Translations under genes and position numbers: made by a program | Notes under the pieces: model-generated | What the model was told of the DNA's origin: nothing | Database searches by the model: none | What the model saw: only the letters and a program-made list of their open reading frames with translations | Assembly: GCA_030123545.1 (NCBI GenBank) | Contig: CP126124.1 | Span: 2,480,001-2,544,000, forward strand | DNA: 64,000 bases | Source of the DNA: Burkholderiaceae bacterium | GTDB taxonomy: Bacteria > Pseudomonadota > Gammaproteobacteria > Burkholderiales > Burkholderiaceae_C | Direction of reading: 5' to 3' | In this document: positions 1 to 8,900 of the stretch, one piece after another | Layout: every line of letters starts with the position of its first letter | Numbering within the stretch: the first letter of the stretch is position 1

Positions 1-1
1 C

Positions 2-1774
2 CTGTTCGAAACCTATGCGGTGACGCTGATCGCCACCATCGTGCTCGGCGTGCTGCTGGTCGCGAACGCCGGCGTGCACGCGGCGATCTACCCGCTCGCG
101 CTCGGCGCGGTGTCGATCATCGCGTCCATCATCGGCTGCTTCTTCGTCAAGGCATCACCCGAGATGAAGAACGTGATGCCGGCGCTGTACCGGGGCCTGG
201 GCGTGGCCGGCGTGCTGTCGCTGATTGCGTTCTACTTCGTCACGAACTGGCTGATGCCGGACGATGCCATCGCCGCCAGCGGCAGCCAGCTGCGCCTGTT
301 CGGCGCGTGCATCGTCGGCCTGGTGCTGACCGGCGCGCTGGTCTGGATCACCGAGTACTACACCGGCACGCAGTATTCGCCGGTGCGCCATATCGCCCAG
401 GCCTCGACCACCGGCCACGGCACCAACATCATCGCCGGCCTGGGCGTGTCGATGCGCTCGACCGCCTGGCCCGTGGTCAGCGTCTGCATCGCGATCGGCG
501 TTTCGTACCAACTCGCCGGCCTGTACGGCATCGCGGTCGCCGCCACCTCGATGCTGTCGATGGCCGGCATCGTGGTTGCGCTCGACGCGTACGGTCCGAT
601 CACCGACAACGCCGGCGGCATTGCCGAGATGAGCGAGCTTCCGAGCAGCGTGCGCGACATCACCGACCCGCTGGACGCGGTCGGCAACACCACCAAGGCG
701 GTGACCAAGGGCTATGCGATCGGCTCCGCCGGCCTGGCCGCGCTGGTGCTGTTCGCCGACTACACGCACAAACTCGAATCGTTCGGCCAGTCGATCAGCT
801 TCAACCTGTCGGACCCGATGGTGATCATCGGCCTGATTATCGGCGGCCTGATCCCGTACCTGTTCGGCGCGATGGCGATGGAAGCCGTCGGTCGCGCCGC
901 GGGCAGCGTCGTCGTTGAAGTGCGGCGCCAGTTCCGCGACATCAAGGGCATCATGACCGGCGAGGGCAAGCCCGAGTACGACACCGCGGTCGACATGCTG
1001 ACCGGCGCGGCGATCAAGGAAATGATGATCCCTAGCCTGCTGCCGGTGGTGGTGCCGATCCTGGTCGGCCTCGTGCTCGGCCCGAAGGCGCTGGGCGGCC
1101 TCTTGATGGGCACCATCGTGACCGGCCTGTTCGTCGCGATCTCGATGTGCACCGGCGGCGGTGCCTGGGACAACGCGAAGAAGTACATCGAGGACGGCAA
1201 CTTCGGCGGCAAGGGCTCGGAAGCGCACAAGGCGGCCGTGACCGGCGACACCGTCGGCGACCCGTACAAGGACACGGCCGGCCCGGCGGTGAACCCGCTG
1301 ATCAAGATCATCAACATCGTCGCGCTGCTGATCGTGCCGCTGGTGGTGCACTTCCATGGCGCCGCGCCGGCGCCGGCCGCGGCAGCCACCACCGGTGCCG
1401 CGATGGCGACCGGCAAGGTGGCCGATGCTTCGGCGGAAGCTGCGGCCGATGCCGCCAGCGTCAAGGTCGAGAACGGCGTGGTGATCTTCTACTTCGCCAC
1501 CGGCAAGACCGAACCGGCCGCCGGCGGCGCGCAGGCGCTCGCCGACATCGTCGCCGGCGTGAAGGCCGGCAAGCACGCGGTGGTCAGCGGCTTCGTCGAC
1601 GCGACCGGCGACGCCGCGCGGAACGCGGAACTGGCCAAGGAACGCGCGCAGGCGGTGCGCGGCCTGCTGGTCGCGGCCGGCGTGGCCGAGGACAGCATCG
1701 AGCTGAAGAAGCCCGAGGACATCCAGGCCGGCACCGGCCCCGAGGCGCGGCGCGTGGAGGTGACGCTGAAGTAA
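2..1774 (+). CDS. hppA: Membrane-bound proton-translocating pyrophosphatase, 5'-truncated by the window, with C-terminal OmpA-like domain
   Basis: The enzyme couples pyrophosphate hydrolysis to ion pumping across the inner membrane. The frame is open from base 2, so the N terminus lies outside the window. Visible are many hydrophobic helices, the DNAGG motif (about bases 607-621), and the C-terminal GGAWDNAKKYIE substrate motif (about 1153-1190). In the GNTTKAVTKG segment (about 685-710), Lys follows GNTT and Thr follows three residues later. This Lys/Thr pair marks the K+-independent, proton-pumping class, so H+ rather than Na+ transport is expected. After the last helix an Ala-rich linker (about 1360-1465) leads to an OmpA-like module (about 1470-1771) with a YFATGK strand and an ARRVEV ending. 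That tail is absent from most pyrophosphatases. A terminator follows. Confidence 0.95.
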   Translation: MFETYAVTLIATIVLGVLLVANAGVHAAIYPLALGAVSIIASIIGCFFVKASPEMKNVMPALYRGLGVAGVLSLIAFYFVTNWLMPDDAIAASGSQLRLFGACIVGLVLTGALVWITEYYTGTQYSPVRHIAQASTTGHGTNIIAGLGVSMRSTAWPVVSVCIAIGVSYQLAGLYGIAVAATSMLSMAGIVVALDAYGPITDNAGGIAEMSELPSSVRDITDPLDAVGNTTKAVTKGYAIGSAGLAALVLFADYTHKLESFGQSISFNLSDPMVIIGLIIGGLIPYLFGAMAMEAVGRAAGSVVVEVRRQFRDIKGIMTGEGKPEYDTAVDMLTGAAIKEMMIPSLLPVVVPILVGLVLGPKALGGLLMGTIVTGLFVAISMCTGGGAWDNAKKYIEDGNFGGKGSEAHKAAVTGDTVGDPYKDTAGPAVNPLIKIINIVALLIVPLVVHFHGAAPAPAAAATTGAAMATGKVADASAEAAADAASVKVENGVVIFYFATGKTEPAAGGAQALADIVAGVKAGKHAVVSGFVDATGDAARNAELAKERAQAVRGLLVAAGVAEDSIELKKPEDIQAGTGPEARRVEVTLK

Positions 1775-1802
1775 GCGCGAGGCCGAGCGCCTTCCCAAAC
1801 GG

Positions 1803-1829
1803 AAAACCCGCCTTGCGCGGGTTTTTTTC
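1803..1829 (+). terminator. Rho-independent terminator after hppA
   Basis: A 9-bp stem AAAACCCGC / GCGGGTTTT encloses the 5-nt loop CTTGC and runs into further T residues. It lies 28 bp after the hppA stop codon and separates hppA from the defence island. Confidence 0.9.
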
Positions 1830-1953
1830 TGGCACTGAAATCTCCCGCATAGCGCGCTGTCCTGCCCGGAAGCCAATCAGGTTTATCCGATGCTGGCTGC
1901 AGTTGTGACACATTGATAAGATGGCGTCTTCAGTGCCAACCAGGACGTCCAAG

Positions 1954-2274
1954 ATGAAGCGCTGCGTCGTCGGTATTCGCCGACCCGGGGAGCCTGGGCC
2001 AACACCGGGCAAAGGCACTCCGACCGTCTGGTTCCCCTCGATGGCTACGATGGCGGCGGTCCTGTCGGAGGACAACCAGGCCCTATTGCGTCTCATCCGA
2101 GCTCAGCGGCCCAAGTCGTTGACCGAATTGGCCGATCTGACCGGGCGCCAGGTGCCGAACCTGTCGCGCACGTTGCGGACGATGGAGGGCTACGGATTGG
2201 TGACATTGAAGAAGACCGTGCGCGAGATCGAGCCCATCGCGCTAGCGACCTGCTTCAAGGTCTTGATCAACTGA
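1954..2274 (+). CDS. Winged-HTH transcriptional regulator, antitoxin-like, ahead of the hsd genes
   Basis: This is a 106-residue protein if it starts at 1954, where AGGAC lies 8 nt upstream. An in-frame ATG at 1921 would add 11 residues. The C-terminal half holds a winged helix-turn-helix of the MarR/HVO_A0114 kind (SLTELADLTGR, then NLSRTLRTMEGYGLV). Proteins of this shape often act as DNA-binding antitoxins in the TumE/TumA arrangement. No toxin gene is visible beside it, so here it may regulate the restriction genes, whose first ORF begins 9 bp after its stop. Function is inferred from the fold and position only. Confidence 0.7.
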   Translation: MKRCVVGIRRPGEPGPTPGKGTPTVWFPSMATMAAVLSEDNQALLRLIRAQRPKSLTELADLTGRQVPNLSRTLRTMEGYGLVTLKKTVREIEPIALATCFKVLIN

Positions 2275-2283
2275 AAGGCGACG

Positions 2284-4683
2284 ATGAAGGGGCAGGCAAT
2301 GCGCGATGGCGTTATCACCGAAGCAGATACCTGCCGCGAGTTCGTCACGCCCCGGCTCGTCGAGGCGGGATGGGGCGCGGCACCCTACGCCATCGGCGAG
2401 CAGCGCAGCTTCACCAACGGCCGCATCATCGTTGCGGGCGGCAAGGTGCGGCGCGGCCAGCAAAAGCGTGCCGACTACCTGCTGTATTTCCGCCGCGACT
2501 ACCCGCTGGCCGTGGTCGAAGCCAAGGAGGTGGGGTTACCTGCTGAAACCGGCGTGCAGCAAGCGCGCGAGTACGCCGAAGTCCTCGGCCTCAAGTTCGC
2601 CTACGCCACCAACGGCCACCGCATCATCGAGATCGACTACACGACAGGTACAGAGCGAGAGGTAGATCGCTACGCCACGCCGGATGAGCTGTTTGCCCGC
2701 CTCACCAGCGCTGCACACCTGCCGCAGGATGGAGCAAGGCATCTGTTGGAACCCTTTAATCTGGTCTCCGGCAAGGTGCCGCGCTACTACCAGCAGATCG
2801 CTATCCAGCGCGTGATCGAGGCCATCCTGCTGGGGCAAAAGCGCATCCTCGCCACGCTGGCCACCGGCACCGGCAAGACCGACGTGGCCTTCCAGATCTG
2901 CTGGAAGCTGTGGAACAGCCGCTGGAACCGCACCGGCGAATACCGCCGCCCGAAAATCCTGTTCCTCGCCGACCGCAACATCCTGGTCGACGACCCGATG
3001 GCCAAGATGTTCGCGCCTTTCGGCGACGCCCGGCACAAGATCAGTGGCGGTAACACCAGCCAGAGCCGGGACATGTATTTCGGCATCTATCAGGCGCTGA
3101 CCACCGCCAACGCCGACGTGTTCCGCCAGTACCGCCCGGATTTCTTCGACCTCATCATCATCGACGAATGCCATCGCGGCTCCAGCCGCTTAGACAGCGC
3201 ATGGCGTGTGGTGCTCGACTACTTCGCGCCGGCCGTGCAGTTCGGCATGACCGCCACGCCGCTTCGCGAGGAGTCGCGCGACAGCTACGAATACTTCGGC
3301 AATCCCGTCTACACCTACAGCCTGCGCCAGGGCATCGAGGACGGCTTCCTAGCGCCCTACCGCGTGCACCGCGTCATCACCACGGTGGACGCGGCAGGCT
3401 GGCGGCCCAGCAAGGACGAACTCGACCGCTTTGGCCGCGAGGTGCCCGACGACGAATACCAGACCAAGGATTTCGAGCGCGTCGTTGCACTGCGCGCCCG
3501 CACGCGGGCGATGGCCCGTCACCTGACCGATTTGCTGAAGGGCACCGACCGCTTCGCCAAGACGCTGGTGTTCTGCGTCGATCAGGAGCACGCCGCCGAG
3601 ATGCGGCAGGAACTCGTCAACCTCAACAGCGATCTGGTCAAGCAGTACCCGAACTACGTCTGCCGCGTCACTGCCGACGAAGGCGACATTGGCCTCACAC
3701 ATCTGGCGGATTTCCAGGATGTCGACGAGCCGGCGCCGGTCATCCTCACCACCTCGCAGCTGTTGACTACCGGCGTCGATGCCGAAATGGTCAAGAACGT
3801 GGTGCTGGCCCGCGTGGTCGGCTCGCGCTCCGAGTTCAAGCAGATCATCGGGCGCGGCACCCGGCTCAAGGTCGATTACGGCAAGGAATACTTCAATATC
3901 GTCGACTTCACCGGCACAGCCACGCGGCACTTCGCCGACCCGGATTTTGATGGTGACCCCGTGCGCATTGAGGAGGTCGTCATCAACGAGGATGGCGTGC
4001 AAGTTGCCGTGGCCGATGTGGTGGAGGACGGGCAACATGCCGAGTCAATCAATGACTACGGCGTGGCGGAAGGCGGTGCTCTTCCGATCGAGGGTGAGCC
4101 TATGGAACCACGCAAGTTCTACATCGACGGCGGCGAGGTCGAAGTCATCGGCCATCTGGTTTACGACCTCGACACCGACGGCAAAAAGCTCCAGGTCGTC
4201 AAGTACACCGAATATTCCGGCCGCGCCCTGCGCACGCTGTACCCCATGCGGGAAGCGCTGCAATCCAAGTGGGCCAACCCGGACACGCGCGCCGAGGTGC
4301 TGCGCGAGCTGACCGAACGCGGCATCAGCTTCGAGGAACTGGCCTCCAGCAGCGAACAGCCCGACGCCGACCCTTTCGACCTGCTGTGCCATCTGGCGTG
4401 GAATGCGCCACTGCGCACGCGCCGCCAGCGCGCCGAAGCGGCCAAGCGCCAAACCCAGGATCTGTTCGCGCAGTACGGCGACACCGCGCGCGAAATCCTG
4501 ACGCTGCTGCTCGACCGGTATGTCGAGCGCGGCATCATCCAATTCAATGCGCTTTCCGAGCTGATGAAGGTGCAGCCCTTCGACCGCTACGGCACGCCGG
4601 CCGAAATCGCCACCCGCCATTTCGGCGGCGTGCCAGCAATGCGCGAAGCCGTCACCCGACTGCAGACTGCGCTCTACCAATAA
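2284..4683 (+). CDS. hsdR: Type I restriction enzyme, R (endonuclease/translocase) subunit, EcoEI-like
   Basis: At 799 residues this is the motor and nuclease subunit of a type I restriction complex. It cuts DNA that lacks the cognate methylation after ATP-driven translocation. The N-terminal PD-(D/E)xK nuclease shows the VEAK motif (Glu79, Lys81). The SF2 helicase has Walker A TGTGKT (194-199) and a DECH box (294-297), then TATPLRE and the C-terminal QIIGRGTR motif VI. A C-terminal HsdM-interacting region (about 660-799) resembles the EcoEI R family. The start at 2284 follows an AAAGG-type ribosome-binding site. hsdM begins 15 bp after the stop, so the two are probably cotranscribed. Confidence 0.96.
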   Translation: MKGQAMRDGVITEADTCREFVTPRLVEAGWGAAPYAIGEQRSFTNGRIIVAGGKVRRGQQKRADYLLYFRRDYPLAVVEAKEVGLPAETGVQQAREYAEVLGLKFAYATNGHRIIEIDYTTGTEREVDRYATPDELFARLTSAAHLPQDGARHLLEPFNLVSGKVPRYYQQIAIQRVIEAILLGQKRILATLATGTGKTDVAFQICWKLWNSRWNRTGEYRRPKILFLADRNILVDDPMAKMFAPFGDARHKISGGNTSQSRDMYFGIYQALTTANADVFRQYRPDFFDLIIIDECHRGSSRLDSAWRVVLDYFAPAVQFGMTATPLREESRDSYEYFGNPVYTYSLRQGIEDGFLAPYRVHRVITTVDAAGWRPSKDELDRFGREVPDDEYQTKDFERVVALRARTRAMARHLTDLLKGTDRFAKTLVFCVDQEHAAEMRQELVNLNSDLVKQYPNYVCRVTADEGDIGLTHLADFQDVDEPAPVILTTSQLLTTGVDAEMVKNVVLARVVGSRSEFKQIIGRGTRLKVDYGKEYFNIVDFTGTATRHFADPDFDGDPVRIEEVVINEDGVQVAVADVVEDGQHAESINDYGVAEGGALPIEGEPMEPRKFYIDGGEVEVIGHLVYDLDTDGKKLQVVKYTEYSGRALRTLYPMREALQSKWANPDTRAEVLRELTERGISFEELASSSEQPDADPFDLLCHLAWNAPLRTRRQRAEAAKRQTQDLFAQYGDTAREILTLLLDRYVERGIIQFNALSELMKVQPFDRYGTPAEIATRHFGGVPAMREAVTRLQTALYQ

Positions 4684-4698
4684 AAAGCACCCGATCTG

Positions 4699-6267
4699 AT
4701 GGCCAAAGCGAAAAGCAAGACTGCACTCACCACCCGTGACAACCTCTCCGCACTGATCGGCAGCGCGCGCAAGATTTTGCGCAAGGACAAGGGCCTCAAC
4801 GGCGACGTGGATCGCCTGCCTCTGCTCACCTGGGTGATGTTCCTCAAGTTCCTCGACGACCTCGAATTCAAGCACGAGCAGGAAGCCGAACTCGACGGCA
4901 AACCCTACCACCCCATCATCGAGCCGCCGTACCGCTGGCGCGACTGGGCGGCACGCGAAGACGGCATCACCGGCGACGAACTGCTGGTCTTCATCGGCCA
5001 GGAGCACACGCACCGCGCGGACGGCAGCCTGGGGCAAGGCCTGTTCGCCTATCTGCGCGCGCTGGCGGGCGAAGGCGAGAAAGGCAGCCAGCGCGAAGTC
5101 ATCGCCAACGTGTTCAAGGGCGTGCAGAACCGCATGGTCAGCGGCTACCTGCTGCGCGACATCGTCAACAAGATCAACGGCATCCACTTCAGCGCCAGCG
5201 AGGAAATCCACACCCTCTCGCACCTCTACGAATCCATGCTGCGCGAAATGCGCGACGCAGCGGGCGACAGCGGCGAGTTCTACACGCCGCGCCCGGTGGT
5301 GCGCTTCATGGTGCAGGTGACCCATCCGCAGTTGGGTGACGCCGTGCTCGACCCCGCCTGCGGCACCGGCGGCTTTCTGGTCGAAACCTTCGATCACATC
5401 AACGCACAGGTCAAGACCACCGAGCAGCGCCGCATCCTGCAACGCGACACGCTGATCGGCCAGGAAGCCAAGCCGCTGCCCTACATGCTGGCGCAGATGA
5501 ACCTGCTGCTGCACGGGCTGGAAGCGCCGCAGATCGCGTACGGCAACACGCTGGAGCGGCGCATCAACGAAATCGGCCACGCCGAGCGCGTGGACGTGAT
5601 CCTCACCAACCCGCCCTTCGGCGGCGAGGAAGAAGCAGGCATCAAGGCCAACTTCCCGCCCAATATGCAGACCAGCGAGACCGCGCTGCTGTTCCTGCAA
5701 TACATCATGCGCAAGCTGCGCGTGGCCGGTGCACCCGTGTCCGGCAAGAAGGCGGCAGAACGTGGCGGCCGCGCGGCGGTCGTCGTGCCCAACGGCACTC
5801 TGTTCGGCGACGGCGTGGCCGCCGCCATCAAGGCTGATCTGCTCAAGGAATTCAACCTGCACACCATCGTGCGCCTGCCGCAAGGCGTGTTCGCGCCCTA
5901 CACCGACATTCCCGCCAACCTGCTGTTCTTCGAGCGCGGCGGGCCGACCGAAAGCATCTGGTACTACGAATTGCCGCTGCCCGAAGGGCGCAAGAAATAC
6001 AGCAAGACTGCGCCCTTGCAGTTCGAGGAATTCGCGCTCGTGCTGGCGTGGTGGAACGCGCGAGAGGAAGGCCCGCAGGCGTGGAACGTCAGCGCCGAGG
6101 AGGTCATCGCCAAGGGCTGCAACCTCGACATCAAGAACCCCAACGCCAAAGCGGGGCTGGAACACGCCGACCCGAAAGACCTGATCGCCTCGATGCGCGG
6201 GCACGAGGCCGAGGTGATGCGCTTATTGGGCGAGATTGAAACCTTGGTGAATGAGGTGCAGGTGTGA
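4699..6267 (+). CDS. hsdM: Type I restriction-modification system, M (DNA adenine methyltransferase) subunit
   Basis: This 522-residue protein methylates adenine in the target sequence together with HsdS. The N-terminal helical HsdM domain (about 15-130) precedes the methyltransferase core. The core has SAM-binding motif I DPACGTGGF from Asp218 and catalytic motif IV NPPF from Asn304. Length and motif order fit intact HsdM proteins. Its stop codon overlaps the GTG start of hsdS (GTGA), so translation is coupled. Confidence 0.97.
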   Translation: MAKAKSKTALTTRDNLSALIGSARKILRKDKGLNGDVDRLPLLTWVMFLKFLDDLEFKHEQEAELDGKPYHPIIEPPYRWRDWAAREDGITGDELLVFIGQEHTHRADGSLGQGLFAYLRALAGEGEKGSQREVIANVFKGVQNRMVSGYLLRDIVNKINGIHFSASEEIHTLSHLYESMLREMRDAAGDSGEFYTPRPVVRFMVQVTHPQLGDAVLDPACGTGGFLVETFDHINAQVKTTEQRRILQRDTLIGQEAKPLPYMLAQMNLLLHGLEAPQIAYGNTLERRINEIGHAERVDVILTNPPFGGEEEAGIKANFPPNMQTSETALLFLQYIMRKLRVAGAPVSGKKAAERGGRAAVVVPNGTLFGDGVAAAIKADLLKEFNLHTIVRLPQGVFAPYTDIPANLLFFERGGPTESIWYYELPLPEGRKKYSKTAPLQFEEFALVLAWWNAREEGPQAWNVSAEEVIAKGCNLDIKNPNAKAGLEHADPKDLIASMRGHEAEVMRLLGEIETLVNEVQV

Positions 6268-7412
6268 AAGCGTGGCCGACCGTGGCCTTGGGCGACTTGC
6301 TGAATCGATCGACTGAAGCTGCTGTGCTTGCGCCCGATGCGGAGTATCACGAGGTCACCATCAAACTCTGGGGCAAAGGCGTTGTTAGTCGCGGGAAAGT
6401 CCGTGGCAGCGATGTGGTGTCCGTGCGCCGTGCCGTGCGCGCCAATCAGTTGATTCTCTCGAAGATCGACGCGCGCAACGGCGCAATTGGCTTGGTTCCG
6501 TCAGAACTGGATGGAGCCATCGTCAGCAACGATTTCCCATCCTTCGATTTCCGTGATGCGCGCCGCTGTGATCCGGCATTCATGGGCTGGCTCGTCCGCT
6601 CAACGCCATTCGTGGCGCTTTGCAAAGCAGCCAGCGAGGGAACGACCAACCGAGTCCGCATCAAGGAAGATCGGTTCCTCGCCAAGCAGATTGCGCTGCC
6701 ACCCCTCGCCGAACAACAAGCCCTCGTCGCCCGCCTCGACGCACTGGCCGAGAAAACCCGTCAACTCGAAGCGCATCTGGAAGCCGCCGAGCGCGACGCT
6801 ACGCAAGCCATTCTCGCGCTCCACAACCAGTTGGCGGATGGTCGCGAGGTCGCGCTGTCGGACCTTGTTGAACTGCACGAAGACTCGGTGCCCGTGGTCC
6901 TCGACGAGAGTTACCCTCAGGTCGGTGTCCGCAGCTTCGGCGCCGGGCTGTTCGCCAAAGCCAGTATTGCCGGCCACGAGACGACGTATCGCACCTTCAA
7001 TAGGCTCTACGCGGACGCCGTTGTGCTGAGTCAGGTCAAAGGCTGGGAAGGTGCTATCGCGCTGACGCCCCCTGAACTCGTTGGCATGTTCGCCTCGCCC
7101 GAGTACCGCACTTTCCGTTGCCGGCCCGGGCAGGCTGTTCCGAGCTACATCGGCGAAATCTGCAAGACGCCGTGGTTCTGGTCGCTCCTGCAGGAAGCCA
7201 CGCGCGGCGTAGGCGCTCGGCGCGAACGCACTCGTCCGGAGCAGTTTCTAAACGTGCGTCTGCCAATGCCTACGCTCGAGAAGCAGCTGCGCGCCGTTGA
7301 AGTCTTCTCCCGTCTAGCTGCGCTCAAGGCCAAGCGCGCCGCCATCCGCGCCGCCAATGCCGCTTTACTCCCCGCCACGCTGGAGCGGGTGTTTTCATCA
7401 CCACTCCCGTAG
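6264..7412 (+). CDS. hsdS: Type I restriction-modification system, S (specificity) subunit
   Basis: The 382-residue HsdS protein recognises the two halves of a bipartite DNA target. Two target-recognition domains (about 1-145 and 190-330) are each followed by a helical conserved region. The first helix carries LPPLAEQQALVARLDALAEK (about 150-170), which is characteristic of HsdS dimer spacers. The start is a GTG overlapping the hsdM stop. Target domains diverge so strongly that the recognised sequence cannot be read from the protein. The next gene starts 10 bp later, placing the SLATT-TIR cassette directly behind the restriction system. Confidence 0.95.
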   Translation: MKAWPTVALGDLLNRSTEAAVLAPDAEYHEVTIKLWGKGVVSRGKVRGSDVVSVRRAVRANQLILSKIDARNGAIGLVPSELDGAIVSNDFPSFDFRDARRCDPAFMGWLVRSTPFVALCKAASEGTTNRVRIKEDRFLAKQIALPPLAEQQALVARLDALAEKTRQLEAHLEAAERDATQAILALHNQLADGREVALSDLVELHEDSVPVVLDESYPQVGVRSFGAGLFAKASIAGHETTYRTFNRLYADAVVLSQVKGWEGAIALTPPELVGMFASPEYRTFRCRPGQAVPSYIGEICKTPWFWSLLQEATRGVGARRERTRPEQFLNVRLPMPTLEKQLRAVEVFSRLAALKAKRAAIRAANAALLPATLERVFSSPLP

Positions 7413-7422
7413 AGGTGGAACC

Positions 7423-7917
7423 GTGAGCAACGACAAGAAAACAACGCCGCAGGAACCACCCATCCCGGAATCAGTGCGGGCGCATCCCGCCTGGTTTCGT
7501 CTCATCGATCAGTTGAACTGGTATGACGGCAAGAGCCGGTATTGCCAACGGTGGTTCAAGAACCTGAAGTTCACCCAAATCGCGCTGGCTGTCCTGATTC
7601 CAGTGACCAGCCTGCTACCTGCGGAATGTGCCAAATGGACGGCTTCCATCGCGGGGGCGCTGATCGCTGTGCTGGAGGCTGTGCAGCAGATGAATCAGTA
7701 TTCAACGCTGTGGGTGATGTACCGCGCTACTGCCGAACGGCTCAAGCACGAAAAATATCTGTTCCTCTCCGGCGCTGGCCCCTACAAGGGCTTGGCCGAA
7801 CCGGAGCGGTTGGTCGCACTGGCGGAAAGGGTCGAGGAACACGTCTCGACTGAGCACGCCAACTGGTTCAATGACACTAGGCGTATTGCCACGGCACAGA
7901 GGTCGGAGGGCGCGTGA
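7423..7917 (+). CDS. DUF4231/SLATT-family two-transmembrane protein, candidate membrane effector
   Basis: This is a 164-residue protein with a GTG start preceded by AGAGGTGG. It shows the DUF4231 pattern: LIDQLNWYDGKSRYCQ (about 27-42), two adjacent hydrophobic helices (about 51-66 and 72-88), then YRATAERLKHEKYLFL and a C-terminal EHANWF helix. DUF4231 belongs to, or closely resembles, the SLATT group of two-helix proteins. Those were proposed as membrane-damaging effectors of nucleotide-signalled bacterial immunity. Its stop overlaps the start of the TGT-like gene (TGATG). I infer that it is the killing or sensing component of the five-gene cassette. No biochemical role can be read from the sequence alone. 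Confidence 0.8.
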   Translation: MSNDKKTTPQEPPIPESVRAHPAWFRLIDQLNWYDGKSRYCQRWFKNLKFTQIALAVLIPVTSLLPAECAKWTASIAGALIAVLEAVQQMNQYSTLWVMYRATAERLKHEKYLFLSGAGPYKGLAEPERLVALAERVEEHVSTEHANWFNDTRRIATAQRSEGA

Positions 7918-8900
7918 TGACCGTTGCGCGTCCCACTGGGTTGACCGTCGGAACACGGGTTCTGCCGTTGCCCGTGTATTTTCCTTCCATCTCCTCCGTC
8001 AAGACGGCACTGCGCCCGCAGGAGTATTTGCAACTCTTGTCATCGCTGGGTGGATTGAAAGGACAGTTTCTTGTGTCGGCCTTCGATCTGGCTGGCATCG
8101 AGCAGCTACAGTCGGCGCGCGATGCTTTGATATCTGCCCGTCAGGCAGGGATCGTTACCTTGATGGATTCCGGCAACTACGAAAGCTTCTGGAAGGATGC
8201 GCAGTCGGACTGGAAGCAGGCCGACTTTCACAAGATGTTGGGCGAATTCCCCTGTGACCTGGCCTTCGGCTTCGATGAGCAACAGCCACCAGCGAATGTG
8301 GACGAGCACGTTGCTTTGATCGTGGAACGCTGGCGAGCGGATCAAGCCGCAGCAGGCTCCTGCCAGATCGTCCCAATCGTCCACGCATCGGCGAATGAAT
8401 TGCCCGCGCTGTGTGCGGCGGTCGCCGCTGAAACCGGTGTCACGATGGTGGCTGTTCCAGAACGCCGACTCGGTGACGGAATTCTTGATCGCGCCCGTGC
8501 TGTGCAGGCCATCCGGGCAGCGTTGAACGAACTCGGGCGCTACGTCGTTCTACATCTGCTGGGCACAGGCAACCCCATCTCCATCGCGCTGTATTCGGTA
8601 ATGGGCGCCGACAGCTTCGACGGGCTGGAGTGGTGCCAAACAGTGGTTGATCATGAAACAGGCTTACTCTATCACCTTTCACAAGCCGATTTTTTTGCCG
8701 GACAAACGGCATGGGGCGACGATGCCAGCTTGTCATTCCAAGCACGCACGCTTGCCCACAACCTTGAGTTTTTCGCCGACTGGATGCGAAGACTACGTGG
8801 CGCGGCAGGCCAAGGCCGACTGAACGAATTCTGCCGTTCCAATCTTTCTCCTCGTGCGTTTCGATACATCGCCGATGTTGCAGGCTGGAGCCAGCCATGA
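7917..8900 (+). CDS. TGT-like (tRNA-guanine transglycosylase family) protein, Cap10-like
   Basis: This is a 327-residue alpha/beta-barrel protein of the tRNA-guanine transglycosylase superfamily. LMDSGNYESFW places Asp84 where TGT has its general-base Asp in DSGG. GADSFDG (231-236) matches the FD region that holds the TGT nucleophile, with Asp235 as candidate. The CxCxxC...H zinc site of true TGTs is missing, and the protein is shorter. This argues against normal queuosine insertion into tRNA. It overlaps the gene before it (TGATG; a GTG at 7914 is an alternative start) and after it (ATGA). With OGG and QueC neighbours it matches the TGT-like ancillary protein of type IV CBASS (Cap10). A role in handling a 7-deazaguanine-modified partner protein is inferred. 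Confidence 0.75.
   Translation: MTVARPTGLTVGTRVLPLPVYFPSISSVKTALRPQEYLQLLSSLGGLKGQFLVSAFDLAGIEQLQSARDALISARQAGIVTLMDSGNYESFWKDAQSDWKQADFHKMLGEFPCDLAFGFDEQQPPANVDEHVALIVERWRADQAAAGSCQIVPIVHASANELPALCAAVAAETGVTMVAVPERRLGDGILDRARAVQAIRAALNELGRYVVLHLLGTGNPISIALYSVMGADSFDGLEWCQTVVDHETGLLYHLSQADFFAGQTAWGDDASLSFQARTLAHNLEFFADWMRRLRGAAGQGRLNEFCRSNLSPRAFRYIADVAGWSQP

Noticed and set aside
155..1876. Long antisense frame opposite hppA
   Set aside because: Its Arg/His/Gly-rich translation without domain features is a codon-bias shadow of hppA. The same applies to the 1118-residue frame opposite 43.5-46.9 kb and other long antisense frames.
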